Assembly: GCA_023387135.1 (NCBI GenBank)
Contig: JAEWIK010000379.1
Location: 1 to 7,261, forward strand
Direction: 5' to 3'
Length of the DNA stretch: 7,261 nt
From: Actinomycetes bacterium
GTDB lineage: Bacteria; Actinomycetota; Actinomycetes; Propionibacteriales; Propionibacteriaceae
This document shows, in pieces, positions 1-6,093 of the stretch. Both the position numbers and the translations under genes were made by a program. Within the stretch, counting starts at the first letter, position 1; every line of letters begins with the position of its first letter. Under the pieces are notes generated by a model. The model worked only from the letters and a program-made list of their open reading frames with translations, made no database searches and was not told where the DNA came from.

Positions 1-938
1 GTGCGTTCCACCTCGACGATGGCGGCACCGAAGTCGCGGTGCGCGGCCTCCAGCGCCTGACCGAAGCCGTTGAGCTGGTTCACGTAGGCGGTCAGTGCGT
101 CCTTGGTGTTCGGCAGCGGCCCCAGGTCGGCGAGCTTCGGGACCGCCCTCGTGGGCACCGGCCACACCCTGCGCGCGGCGGTCTCGGCGAGCGCGACGAC
201 CGCCTGTTCGCGTGCCGCCAGCGCGGTGATGAGTTCCCGCGCGCGGGTGAGCAGGTCGCGCGCCTCACGGCGCTGGGCGGCGCCGACGATCAGGTCACGC
301 TCGTAGCGGGCGGCGTCGATCTCCAGCGGCCCGAGCAGCCCGCCGATGTCGCCGCCGCGCCGGCGTTTGGCGTCGAGGTCCTCCGTGCGCGCCACCATGC
401 TCGCCAGGGTCGCCTGCCGGGCCGGCTGCTGGGCGGCGGGTTCGAGGGCTATCTGGTCGCGGATCCTCTCCAACTGCGCACGCAGGTCGCGCAGCCTGAT
501 GAGCTGCTGCTCGGCATTCGGGTCGGTGTTCAGCCGGGTGCGCAGTTGCGCGACGAGGGCGTCACAGAGCTTGCCGGCCTCCGGCAGCGAGACGGCCATG
601 GAGCGCAACTGGTCGACCGGGGCTCCAGCGGTGTCCAGGCGTCCGAAGATCAGGCCCGACAACCGCTCGAGTTCGACCTGTCCCACGCGGCCCGAGTCCC
701 ACGTGCGCAGGATGAGGTCCTGCCTGGTCTTGACCGCCTGCCACAGCGCGAGCGCGAGGGTGATGTCTCCGGTCAGTTCGGCCTGCCGGCCCGACCTCAC
801 CACCTCCTGGTCGAGCGAGTCGAGCTCGGCGCGGCGCTGGCCGAGCCAGGCGTCGAGCCTGCCCAGGTAGCCGAGCATGTCGGCCGGACGCGCGGCGACG
901 CCGAGCTGGCCGGGCGGTTCGGGCGAAACCGTGGTCAT
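1..938 (-). CDS. Helical, probably coiled-coil protein of the GlnX operon (3' end beyond window)
   Basis: This open frame starts with ATG at 938 and runs off the window at position 1 after 312 codons without a stop. The start is well supported: GAAGGA lies about 6 bases upstream, and the ATG forms an ATGA overlap with the stop of the upstream membrane-protein gene, so translation is probably coupled. The product has no signal peptide or membrane segment. It is rich in Glu, Arg, Leu, Ala and Gln, with long amphipathic stretches at about residues 20-60, 140-195 and 208-255, consistent with a cytoplasmic helical-bundle or coiled-coil protein. I recognise no catalytic motif and no named family. 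Lying directly after a GlnX-like sensor, it may be a cytoplasmic adaptor between that sensor and a downstream effector; in mycobacteria glnH and pknG follow glnX. That role is inference. Codon use matches its neighbours. Confidence 0.85.
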   Translation of the reverse strand, partial: MTTVSPEPPGQLGVAARPADMLGYLGRLDAWLGQRRAELDSLDQEVVRSGRQAELTGDITLALALWQAVKTRQDLILRTWDSGRVGQVELERLSGLIFGRLDTAGAPVDQLRSMAVSLPEAGKLCDALVAQLRTRLNTDPNAEQQLIRLRDLRAQLERIRDQIALEPAAQQPARQATLASMVARTEDLDAKRRRGGDIGGLLGPLEIDAARYERDLIVGAAQRREARDLLTRARELITALAAREQAVVALAETAARRVWPVPTRAVPKLADLGPLPNTKDALTAYVNQLNGFGQALEAAHRDFGAAIVEVER

Positions 939-2218
939 CGATAGTCCTTCAGCCGTTGGTGGAAGCCGGCGATGGCGGCGAGCCCCGCCCCCAGGCTGCA
1001 GAGCACCGCCACCACAGCGAAGAGGGTGATCTGGTCCTGACGGGCGGCGGCCGCGGCATGGACGTCGGCGAGGGCGGCGGACGTCGCTTCGCCCGCCTTG
1101 TCGAGGAAACCGCCGGTCTGGTCCCCCTTACCGGTGTCGAGCAGGCGGGACGTGGCGGTGTCCCAGTCGCGGGACTCGGCGGCGGCGCGGACGGCGTCGG
1201 CGCCGGTGCGCAGGGACTCGACCTGCGGCTGCAGGTCGGAGTCGCCATCCAGCGCCTGGCGTGCCTCGTCGAAGCGGGACTGCAGGGCGGTCGTGTCGTC
1301 CTTCGACCAGGTGCGGGTGGCGACCCCGTTCGCGAGCAGCGCGTGGCCGCCGATGGTTGCCTGTCTCGCGGTGGCGAGCGACTCGAGCCGGGAGAAGGAG
1401 TCGCCGAGCCCGCCGGACTGCGCCGACGTGATGACGTTGCCCGAGTAGAGCGCCACGGTGACGGTGGCGGCGAGCGCGAGCGCCAGGCCCGCGTTGACGA
1501 CGCGATGGCTGGTGCGTGCTACGTACCAGGAGGCGGCGAGGATCGCCGCGGCGGTCAGCCACGCGAAGACCGGCAGCAGCCACATCCACCACACGACGCC
1601 CATGGTCGACTCGGCGCGGTGGGCGTTTTGCAGGGCGTCCACCTTGGGCAGCAGGTCCTCGGTCAGCTGGCCGTAGGCCCCGTCGAGGGTCGCCCGGAAC
1701 GCCTCGGTGCCACGCTGCTGCTGGGCCTGGGCGAGCGTCTGCGTGTAGCGCAGGATGCCCTGGCTGACAGCCGCCAGCGCGGCGGGGTCGTCGGTTCCGG
1801 CCGACGCGATCTCGAGCAGGGTGGAGGCCGCCGTGTCGGTGGCGTTCGTGGCGATCGTCTGCTGCGCGCTCGCCTGGGCGCCCGCGGCCTGCACCAGGGA
1901 GGACGCCGTCGCAGCATGGGCACGTAGCAACTCCGTCTCGATCGCGCTCGTCCTGACGTACTGGGCGGCCTGGACGTCGGCCTGCGACTGCCGCTCGGCG
2001 AGCACAGCCGAGGTGGCGATGCCGCCGGCGGTGAGCACGACGGTGAGGACGGTCAGCGCCAGGCGGGAGAGCCGCAGCCGGCGCGGGGTGGTGGCGCTGC
2101 CGCGTCCGGTGATCAGCATGGAGGCGCGGCGCGCGACGGTGCCGCTGGCGCCGTCCCTGGTCGCGGGGGCGGAAGCGTTCGCGGGGTTCGCCTGCCCCTG
2201 CAGGGCGGGGGAGCTCAT
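935..2218 (-). CDS. glnX: GlnX-like four-pass membrane sensor protein
   Basis: A 427-residue membrane protein with four predicted transmembrane helices, at about residues 53-74, 208-230, 241-258 and 398-418. A cytoplasmic N-terminal tail rich in Ala, Ser and Arg precedes the first. Two external, mostly helical and Ala/Gln-rich domains (about 75-207 and 259-397) are of similar size, giving a duplicated TM-external-TM layout. The short cytoplasmic tail ends in HQRLKDYR. This length, topology and tail resemble mycobacterial GlnX (Rv0412c), which works with the lipoprotein GlnH to report extracellular Asp/Glu to the kinase PknG; assignment is by architecture and recall, not a search. The ATG at 2218 overlaps the ATPase stop (ATGA). 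No convincing Shine-Dalgarno precedes it, so translation probably depends on coupling. An internal Met at residue 34 is a less likely start. Chemoreceptor-like sensing proteins share four-helix external domains, but no HAMP, kinase or methyl-accepting domain is present. Confidence 0.75.
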   Translation of the reverse strand: MSSPALQGQANPANASAPATRDGASGTVARRASMLITGRGSATTPRRLRLSRLALTVLTVVLTAGGIATSAVLAERQSQADVQAAQYVRTSAIETELLRAHAATASSLVQAAGAQASAQQTIATNATDTAASTLLEIASAGTDDPAALAAVSQGILRYTQTLAQAQQQRGTEAFRATLDGAYGQLTEDLLPKVDALQNAHRAESTMGVVWWMWLLPVFAWLTAAAILAASWYVARTSHRVVNAGLALALAATVTVALYSGNVITSAQSGGLGDSFSRLESLATARQATIGGHALLANGVATRTWSKDDTTALQSRFDEARQALDGDSDLQPQVESLRTGADAVRAAAESRDWDTATSRLLDTGKGDQTGGFLDKAGEATSAALADVHAAAAARQDQITLFAVVAVLCSLGAGLAAIAGFHQRLKDYR

Positions 2219-3837
2219 GAGGCCGGCGCCGCGGGGGCGACGCCCGTGGCCTCCTGTGGGTCGTCCGGCGCCTGAGCGGAAACCGCGGGCCAGTCGACGG
2301 GCGGCTCGGGCTCGCCGGCGAGGTCATCGGGGAGCAGGGTCCTGAGTTCCTCCAGCGTCGGCTCCGTGCTCTCCCGCAGGCGCCAGGCGTGCCTGCCGAT
2401 GGCGGCCTCGAAGAGGTTGCGCGCCCAGCGTCCGTTGCCGAACGTCTGGCCGCGGGTCTCGCGGGAGAGCTGCCGCTTGAACTCGTCCGAGCAGCCCTCG
2501 CCGAGGTCGTAGTCGGCCTTGGTGGCCATCTGGGTGAAGATGGCTTCCAGTTCCTCGTCGGAATAGTCGGCGAAGTCGATGGTGGTGCGGAAGCGGCTGG
2601 CGAGCCCCGGGTTGTTGGCGATGAACTCGGTCATCGGGCCGGTGTAGCCGGCGACGATCACCACCAGGTCGTCCCGCTTGTCCTCCATCTCCTTGACGAG
2701 CGTGTTGATCGACTCCTCGCCGTACTGGTCGCCGTTCAGCGAGTACGCCTCGTCGATGAAGAGCACCCCGCCGAGCGCCTTCTCGACCACCTCGGCGGTC
2801 TTGATGGCGGTCTGCCCGAGGTAGCCGGCGACGAGCTCGGAACGGTCGACCTCCACCAATTGGCCCTTGGTGAGCAGGCCAATCGCCTTGTAGATGCCTG
2901 CCACCATGCGCGCGACGGTGGTCTTGCCTGTGCCGGGGTTCCCGGTGAACACGAGATGGCGGGTCATCGTCGTCGACTTCAGCCCCGCCTTCGCCCGCAG
3001 CGCCTCGACCCGCAGGATCGCTGTCTGCCGGTGGATCTCGGCCTTGACCCCCGCGAGCCCGATGAGCGAGTCGAGTTCGGCGAGCCACTCCTCGACCGTC
3101 TTCTCCGGCTCGGCGGGCGACTCGGGCGATTCGGCTGACTGTTCCCCGGCCGCGGCGACCGGTGCCGGAACCGAGGTGGCGGAGCCGGCGGCAGGTGCCT
3201 CAGGGCCCTGTGCGCCAGGGGTCGGACCGGGCACGCCGGAGGCGAGGTCGGGGGTCGGGAAGAGCGAGCCCGGCAGCCCGGGGATCGCTCCGGGAGTGAG
3301 CGGATCGTTGCGGTTCAGGTCGAGCAACCGCTGCTGCGAGTCCGACAGCCGCGAGAGCACGTCGGCGAGGATGTGAGGCGCGTTCGCCTCGAAGGCGCGC
3401 TGCTCGGGGGCGACGGGTTGCTGGGCCTGGCCCTGCGGACGGGCGGGCGACGACCCGCCCTGCGCGGCGGCGGCCAGTTGGGCGGCACCCATGCTGCTCG
3501 GGCCGGGCTGGCCCAGCAGCGCGGCGGCAGTGCAGACCTCGACCAGCGCCTTGGCGTACGCCCTGCCCCCCTTTCCGCCCGTGGCGAGCGCCAGCGACGC
3601 CGTCGGTGCGGGCGCGCCGCGGTAGCGCCGTCCGCGGGTGGCCGCGTCGTAGAACGGTGCCGCCGCCGGCGGCAGGCCGAACACCGTGCACCAGTCGAGG
3701 TAGGCGCCCCTGTTCGACTCGGCGATGGCGGCGCTCAGGATGCGCGCGTCGTCGGCCGCCAGGGCGGGGTCGATGGCTGCCTTGCGGGCGGCTGCGTCAA
3801 GTGCCGCGACAGCAGAACGGAGCTGGTCGGTGCTCAT
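2215..3837 (-). CDS. AAA+ ATPase of the CbxX/CfqX (SpoVK/EccA-like) family
   Basis: A 540-residue cytoplasmic protein with a typical CbxX-type AAA+ core in the C-terminal half. Walker A is GNPGTGKT (299-306), Walker B is VLFIDE (358-363) followed by AYSL, a sensor-1 region is VVIVAGYT (392-399), and a probable arginine finger is in SRFR (414-417). The pore-loop region ELVAGYLGQT (334-343) is present, and a sensor-2/lid motif lies at GNGRWARNLFE (467-477). Family members are hexameric remodellers: CbbX reactivates Rubisco and EccA serves type VII secretion. The N-terminal 110 residues are helical and unrecognised, then a Pro/Ala/Gly-rich linker (about 120-245) and a short acidic helix (246-265) lead into the ATPase. 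EccA's TPR-like N-terminus is not apparent and no Rubisco or ESX gene is nearby, so a client within this operon is more likely. Start ATG at 3837 is preceded by GAGGAAG at good spacing. The gene begins 12 bases after the upstream stop and overlaps the next gene by 4 bases. Confidence 0.92.
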   Translation of the reverse strand: MSTDQLRSAVAALDAAARKAAIDPALAADDARILSAAIAESNRGAYLDWCTVFGLPPAAAPFYDAATRGRRYRGAPAPTASLALATGGKGGRAYAKALVEVCTAAALLGQPGPSSMGAAQLAAAAQGGSSPARPQGQAQQPVAPEQRAFEANAPHILADVLSRLSDSQQRLLDLNRNDPLTPGAIPGLPGSLFPTPDLASGVPGPTPGAQGPEAPAAGSATSVPAPVAAAGEQSAESPESPAEPEKTVEEWLAELDSLIGLAGVKAEIHRQTAILRVEALRAKAGLKSTTMTRHLVFTGNPGTGKTTVARMVAGIYKAIGLLTKGQLVEVDRSELVAGYLGQTAIKTAEVVEKALGGVLFIDEAYSLNGDQYGEESINTLVKEMEDKRDDLVVIVAGYTGPMTEFIANNPGLASRFRTTIDFADYSDEELEAIFTQMATKADYDLGEGCSDEFKRQLSRETRGQTFGNGRWARNLFEAAIGRHAWRLRESTEPTLEELRTLLPDDLAGEPEPPVDWPAVSAQAPDDPQEATGVAPAAPAS

Positions 3838-3849
3838 CAGTCTTCCTCG

Positions 3850-4410
3850 CTACGCTCGCCGGCCCAGATCGAGCGGGTTTGACGAGATCTCTGTCGGTTC
3901 CGCGACTGGCGCCGGCACCACGCCCTGGTGGTGGCCGAACTTCTCCTGCAGGAAGCGGCCGTGGGCGACGAGCGCCTCGGCATCGGTCCGGTTCGCGGCG
4001 TCGTAGATCTTGTCCATGGTGGCGCCGAGCAGGTCGAGCTGGTCGATCAAGAGCATGAGGGAGGTCTTGCCCGCCTCGATGGGACGGGAGTCCGCCCAGT
4101 CACGCGGCAGCCGCAGGTAGGCGCCGATGGCCTCGGGGAGGTAATCGGTCGCCGTCGCGACGACCGAGTAGGAGTCGTAGCTGCCCAGCCCCAGCAGGTC
4201 GAGGCGCGGCAGCGTCCGTCGGACGGCGTCGGTCACCCGCAGCGCGCGGGAACGGACGACCCCCGGAATCTGGCCGTCGGCGACGAGCGCCTCCACGCGC
4301 GCCAGCGAGCCCGCGATGTCCTGCGGTGTCGGAGCCGTGGCAGGCTCGGCTTCGGGCGTGGCCGCGGGTTGTTCCTGCCCGCGACCACGCAACCAGTCCC
4401 AAAGACCCAT
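3850..4410 (-). CDS. Conserved-looking small protein between telA and the AAA+ gene, function unknown
   Basis: A 186-residue soluble protein that I do not recognise. It opens with MGLWDWLRGRG, a short aromatic/basic segment that could form an amphipathic membrane-binding helix. A Pro/Ala/Glu-rich spacer (about 13-30) follows, then a mostly helical domain (31-160) and a flexible tail. The central segment around 80-102 contains SYSVVATATDYLPEAIGAYL followed by RLP. It lies next to telA, where Firmicutes often carry xpaC. The YLPEAIGAYLRLP stretch is reminiscent of XpaC-like proteins, but that is a weak resemblance from memory. No catalytic motif is visible. The start ATG at 4410 lies 11 bases after the telA stop; an AGGTGA element about 10 bases upstream overlaps the telA end, so the pair is probably coupled. 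It ends TAG at 3850, with the ribosome binding site of the AAA+ gene immediately after. A scaffold or adaptor joining TelA to the ATPase or membrane is plausible but unproven. Confidence 0.85.
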   Translation of the reverse strand: MGLWDWLRGRGQEQPAATPEAEPATAPTPQDIAGSLARVEALVADGQIPGVVRSRALRVTDAVRRTLPRLDLLGLGSYDSYSVVATATDYLPEAIGAYLRLPRDWADSRPIEAGKTSLMLLIDQLDLLGATMDKIYDAANRTDAEALVAHGRFLQEKFGHHQGVVPAPVAEPTEISSNPLDLGRRA

Positions 4411-4421
4411 CGAGGTTCAAC

Positions 4422-5654
4422 TCACCTGTCGATCGAGATCGACGGCAGCTGCTGCGCGCGGGTGTCCTGGGCGGAGACCCTGTCGAGGTACTCGCGGCTC
4501 TTGACGACCTCCGCCTCCAGCGTGCCGATCGTGGCCGCCATGGTGTCGAGCGCCTTCAGCTTGAACTGGTCGATGCTGTCCATGGTGGCGTAGATGTTCG
4601 CGAAGGCCGCCTGGAGCTGCTCGATGCCGATGGTCGAGGACGCGGCCTGCTCCTGGATCTGGGCCGAGTTCTCCTTCAGCATCTCCGACGTCCGCTGGAT
4701 CATGCCCGAGGTCGTGGTGTTGAGGGCGGTGATCTGGTCGAGCACCAGCTTCTGGTTGCCGAGCGCCTGGGCCACGATGACAGCGGTTCGCAGGGCCGAG
4801 ATGGTCGTCGTCGACGCCCTGTCGACGCCCTTGATGAGCTCGATGTTGTTCTTGATGATGATGTCGATGGCCAGGTAGCTCTGGATCGACACGGCGAGCT
4901 GCGTCAGCAGGTCCTGGTGCTTCTGGCGGACGTAGAACAGCACGTCCTGGTTGAGCGCCTTGGCCTTCTCCGGGTCCGACAGTTCGAGTTCGGCGATCTG
5001 GGCCGACAGCTTCGCGTCGAGGCGCTCGGCGATGTAGACGTACTGGTTCAGCCTGCCCATGACCGTCCACAGGTTCTGCTTCTCCATGTTGAGCGCGACG
5101 TTGTCCTTCGTCAGCTCGTCCTGGCCGCTGCGCAGCGCGTGCAGGATGCCGTTGAGGTGGTCCTGCGAGCTCTGGTACTTGCGGAAGTAGTCGGTCACCT
5201 GGTCGCCGAACGGCAGGCGCTTCAGGAAGCCCTTGCGGCCGCGCGCCTGGGCGGGGTCGAGGTCCTCGACCGTCTTGCGGAGCTGCAGCAGCGTCTGGCC
5301 TACCTTGGACGCCTCGGCGAGGCCACCCTGCTGGACGGCCCGGACGGGGGTCTGCAGCAGCCGGTTCGAGGTCTCGGCGGCCTTGCGGATGTCCACGTCC
5401 CCCATCGAGCGGACGGCGTCCGCCTGCGCGGAGAAGGTGGGGGAGTTCTGCTCGGCCGTGTTGAGCGCGGTCAGGAACTCGTCGACCTTGGTGTCGAGCA
5501 CCGGCACCTGCTCGGCCTGCACCTGCGGCGCCATCGCCGGCGCCTGGGTCGCCGTGACTGTCGCTGGCGGTTCGGGCGCCGTGAGGGTCAGGCTGGGAGG
5601 AGCGAGCGGGGCGGCCTGTGCCGCGCCGGACGAGGGTTGTGCGGGACTGGTCAT
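4422..5654 (-). CDS. telA: TelA-family protein (toxic anion resistance family)
   Basis: A 410-residue soluble, almost entirely helical protein of the TelA/KlaA/YaaN family. The N-terminal 50 residues are Pro/Ala-rich and disordered-looking. The family core runs from about residue 55 to 395. Its most recognisable part is 268-325: KNNIELIKGVDRA, then TTTISALRTAVIVAQALGNQ, then VLDQITALN and the following TS-containing helix. The length is normal for the family. Members are named after plasmid tellurite resistance but occur widely in chromosomal stress or envelope operons, where direct tellurite detoxification is not established. The start ATG at 5654 has GAGAGG 5 bases upstream. As first large gene of the operon it is followed at 11 bases by a small protein gene and then an AAA+ gene, so TelA may be a partner or client of that ATPase (inference). 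A 7-codon leader ORF ends on its start codon. No signal peptide or membrane segment is seen. Confidence 0.93.
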   Translation of the reverse strand: MTSPAQPSSGAAQAAPLAPPSLTLTAPEPPATVTATQAPAMAPQVQAEQVPVLDTKVDEFLTALNTAEQNSPTFSAQADAVRSMGDVDIRKAAETSNRLLQTPVRAVQQGGLAEASKVGQTLLQLRKTVEDLDPAQARGRKGFLKRLPFGDQVTDYFRKYQSSQDHLNGILHALRSGQDELTKDNVALNMEKQNLWTVMGRLNQYVYIAERLDAKLSAQIAELELSDPEKAKALNQDVLFYVRQKHQDLLTQLAVSIQSYLAIDIIIKNNIELIKGVDRASTTTISALRTAVIVAQALGNQKLVLDQITALNTTTSGMIQRTSEMLKENSAQIQEQAASSTIGIEQLQAAFANIYATMDSIDQFKLKALDTMAATIGTLEAEVVKSREYLDRVSAQDTRAQQLPSISIDR

Positions 5655-5674
5655 AGTGGCCTCTCGAAGATCAT
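5651..5674 (-). CDS. Possible 7-codon leader ORF overlapping the telA start
   Basis: On the minus strand, ATG at 5674 opens a reading frame encoding MIFERPL and ending in TGA at 5653-5651. The TGA overlaps the telA start codon as ATGA, the same arrangement as the AAA+/glnX and glnX/coiled-coil junctions. GGAG at 5687-5684 lies 9 bases before this ATG and could serve as its ribosome binding site. The telA ribosome binding site GAGAGG lies inside the small frame. Against it, the candidate telA promoter would start transcription at about 5682-5680, removing that GGAG from the mRNA and leaving the leader ATG almost at the 5' end. It may be chance. Confidence 0.3.
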   Translation of the reverse strand: MIFERPL

Positions 5675-5687
5675 GGCGTTGGGCTCC

Positions 5688-5693
5688 AATCTA
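5688..5693 (-). promoter_or_regulatory. Candidate -10 element of the telA operon promoter
   Basis: The minus strand reads TAGATT from 5693 to 5688, matching the TANNNT pattern of actinobacterial housekeeping -10 boxes. It lies about 33 bases before the telA ATG and would give a start near 5682-5680 with a short leader. No convincing -35 hexamer is found 16-18 bases upstream (around 5717-5710 the strand reads ACCTCCGG), so the assignment rests on the -10 alone and on its position between the csp terminator and telA. Confidence 0.35.
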
Positions 5694-5707
5694 GCCTCCC
5701 GATGATG

Positions 5708-5762
5708 CCCCGGAGGTGCCTCGACCCGGCCTGATGCCTCAGTCGAGGGGAGTGTTCCGGGG
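5708..5762. repeat. Imperfect nested inverted repeat upstream of the telA operon
   Basis: Three paired segments are nested. CCCCGGA (5708-5714) pairs with TCCGGGG (5756-5762). CCTCGA (5719-5724) pairs with TCGAGG (5743-5748). CTGA (5731-5734) pairs with TCAG (5739-5742) around a TGCC loop. Internal loops of 4 and 7 bases and a 6-base bulge separate the stems. It lies just upstream of the candidate -10 box and downstream of the csp terminator. It could be an operator, a processing site on csp readthrough RNA, or a decayed terminator. No T-run follows it on either strand. Confidence 0.45.
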
Positions 5763-5797
5763 TAACCCTGAGCCTCGGTGGCACTGCCGGGAGACAA

Positions 5798-5831
5798 ATC
5801 GGGCCCCACCTGCTCACAGGTGGGGCCCGAT
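5798..5831 (-). terminator. Rho-independent terminator of the cold-shock gene
   Basis: A perfect 15-bp inverted repeat, ATCGGGCCCCACCTG (5798-5812) and its complement (5817-5831), encloses a 4-base loop. It begins 13 bases beyond the csp stop codon. On the minus strand the stem is followed by a weak T-rich stretch (TTGTCTC), which fits csp transcription; no such stretch follows on the plus strand. It should separate csp from the telA operon, though readthrough remains possible because the T tract is poor. Confidence 0.85.
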
Positions 5832-5844
5832 GAACGGGTGCGTG

Positions 5845-6048
5845 TCAGAGCACGTGCACGTTTGTGGCCTGCGGGCCCTTGTTACCGGGCGTGATGTCGA
5901 ACTCCACCGTCTGGCCCTCGTTCAGCGAACGGAACCCCCGTGCGTCGATGGCGGTGTGGTGGACGAATACGTCTTGGGCCTCACCCGGGATGGCGATGAA
6001 GCCGTAACCCTTCTCGGCACTGAACCACTTGACGGTTCCCTGCGCCAT
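5845..6048 (-). CDS. cspA: Cold-shock domain protein (CspA family)
   Basis: A 67-residue single-domain cold-shock protein of normal length. It binds single-stranded RNA and DNA and acts as an RNA chaperone in the cytoplasm. The RNP1 motif is KGYGFI (13-18) and RNP2 is VFVHH (27-31), with the conserved KWF (7-9) near the N-terminus and the usual GPQATNV C-terminal strand. The ATG at 6048 is preceded by AAGGAG at ideal spacing. The gene is monocistronic: it has its own strong terminator downstream, and its upstream neighbour is divergent. The GC-rich leader between the start and about 6144 contains several inverted repeats that could fold alternatively. The actinobacterial paralogue cannot be decided from this window; such genomes usually carry several, some constitutive rather than cold-induced. 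Confidence 0.97.
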   Translation of the reverse strand: MAQGTVKWFSAEKGYGFIAIPGEAQDVFVHHTAIDARGFRSLNEGQTVEFDITPGNKGPQATNVHVL

Positions 6049-6070
6049 GTACTTCTCCTTCGTAACTCTC

Positions 6071-6093
6071 GCGCCGCCGGTGACCGGTGGCGC
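6071..6093 (-). promoter_or_regulatory. Hairpin in the csp 5' leader
   Basis: GCGCCGCCGG (6071-6080) and CCGGTGGCGC (6084-6093) form a 10-bp stem with one mismatch around a 3-base loop, ending 22 bases before the csp start codon. On the csp mRNA the mismatch is A-C. The stem lies just upstream of the ribosome binding site and shares bases 6090-6093 with a second possible stem (6090-6096 with 6111-6117). Whether it regulates translation is unknown, and in GC-rich DNA such stems arise by chance. Confidence 0.4.

Noticed and set aside
39..944. Plus-strand 301-codon open frame opposite the coiled-coil gene
   Set aside because: The minus-strand frame has a ribosome binding site, an ATGA junction with its neighbour and sensible codon use. 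The plus frame is Arg/Gly-rich low-complexity sequence.
956..1927. Plus-strand 323-codon frame opposite the GlnX-like gene
   Set aside because: Gly/Arg/Val-rich shadow; the opposite strand encodes a clear four-pass membrane protein.
1128..2327. Minus-strand 399-codon frame overlapping the GlnX-like gene and the ATPase end
   Set aside because: The product is an Arg/Pro-rich out-of-frame reading of two supported genes, with no membrane segments or motifs.
2389..3138. Plus-strand 249-codon frame opposite the AAA+ core
   Set aside because: It is antisense to the conserved Walker and sensor motifs, and its content follows from that complement.
2215..3837. Identification of the ATPase as Rubisco activase CbbX or ESX EccA
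   Set aside because: The AAA+ core is shared by the whole family. No Rubisco or type VII secretion gene is nearby and the N-terminus differs, so only the family name is given.
4422..5654. Tellurite resistance as the function of the TelA gene
   Set aside because: The name comes from plasmid homologues. No terZABCDE genes or other metal resistance genes are in the window, and the operon context points to signalling.
4326..5705. Plus-strand 459-codon open frame opposite telA
   Set aside because: Its sequence is Arg/Val/Leu/Gly-biased without motifs, and it lies opposite a recognised TelA gene. It is a typical GC-rich shadow frame.
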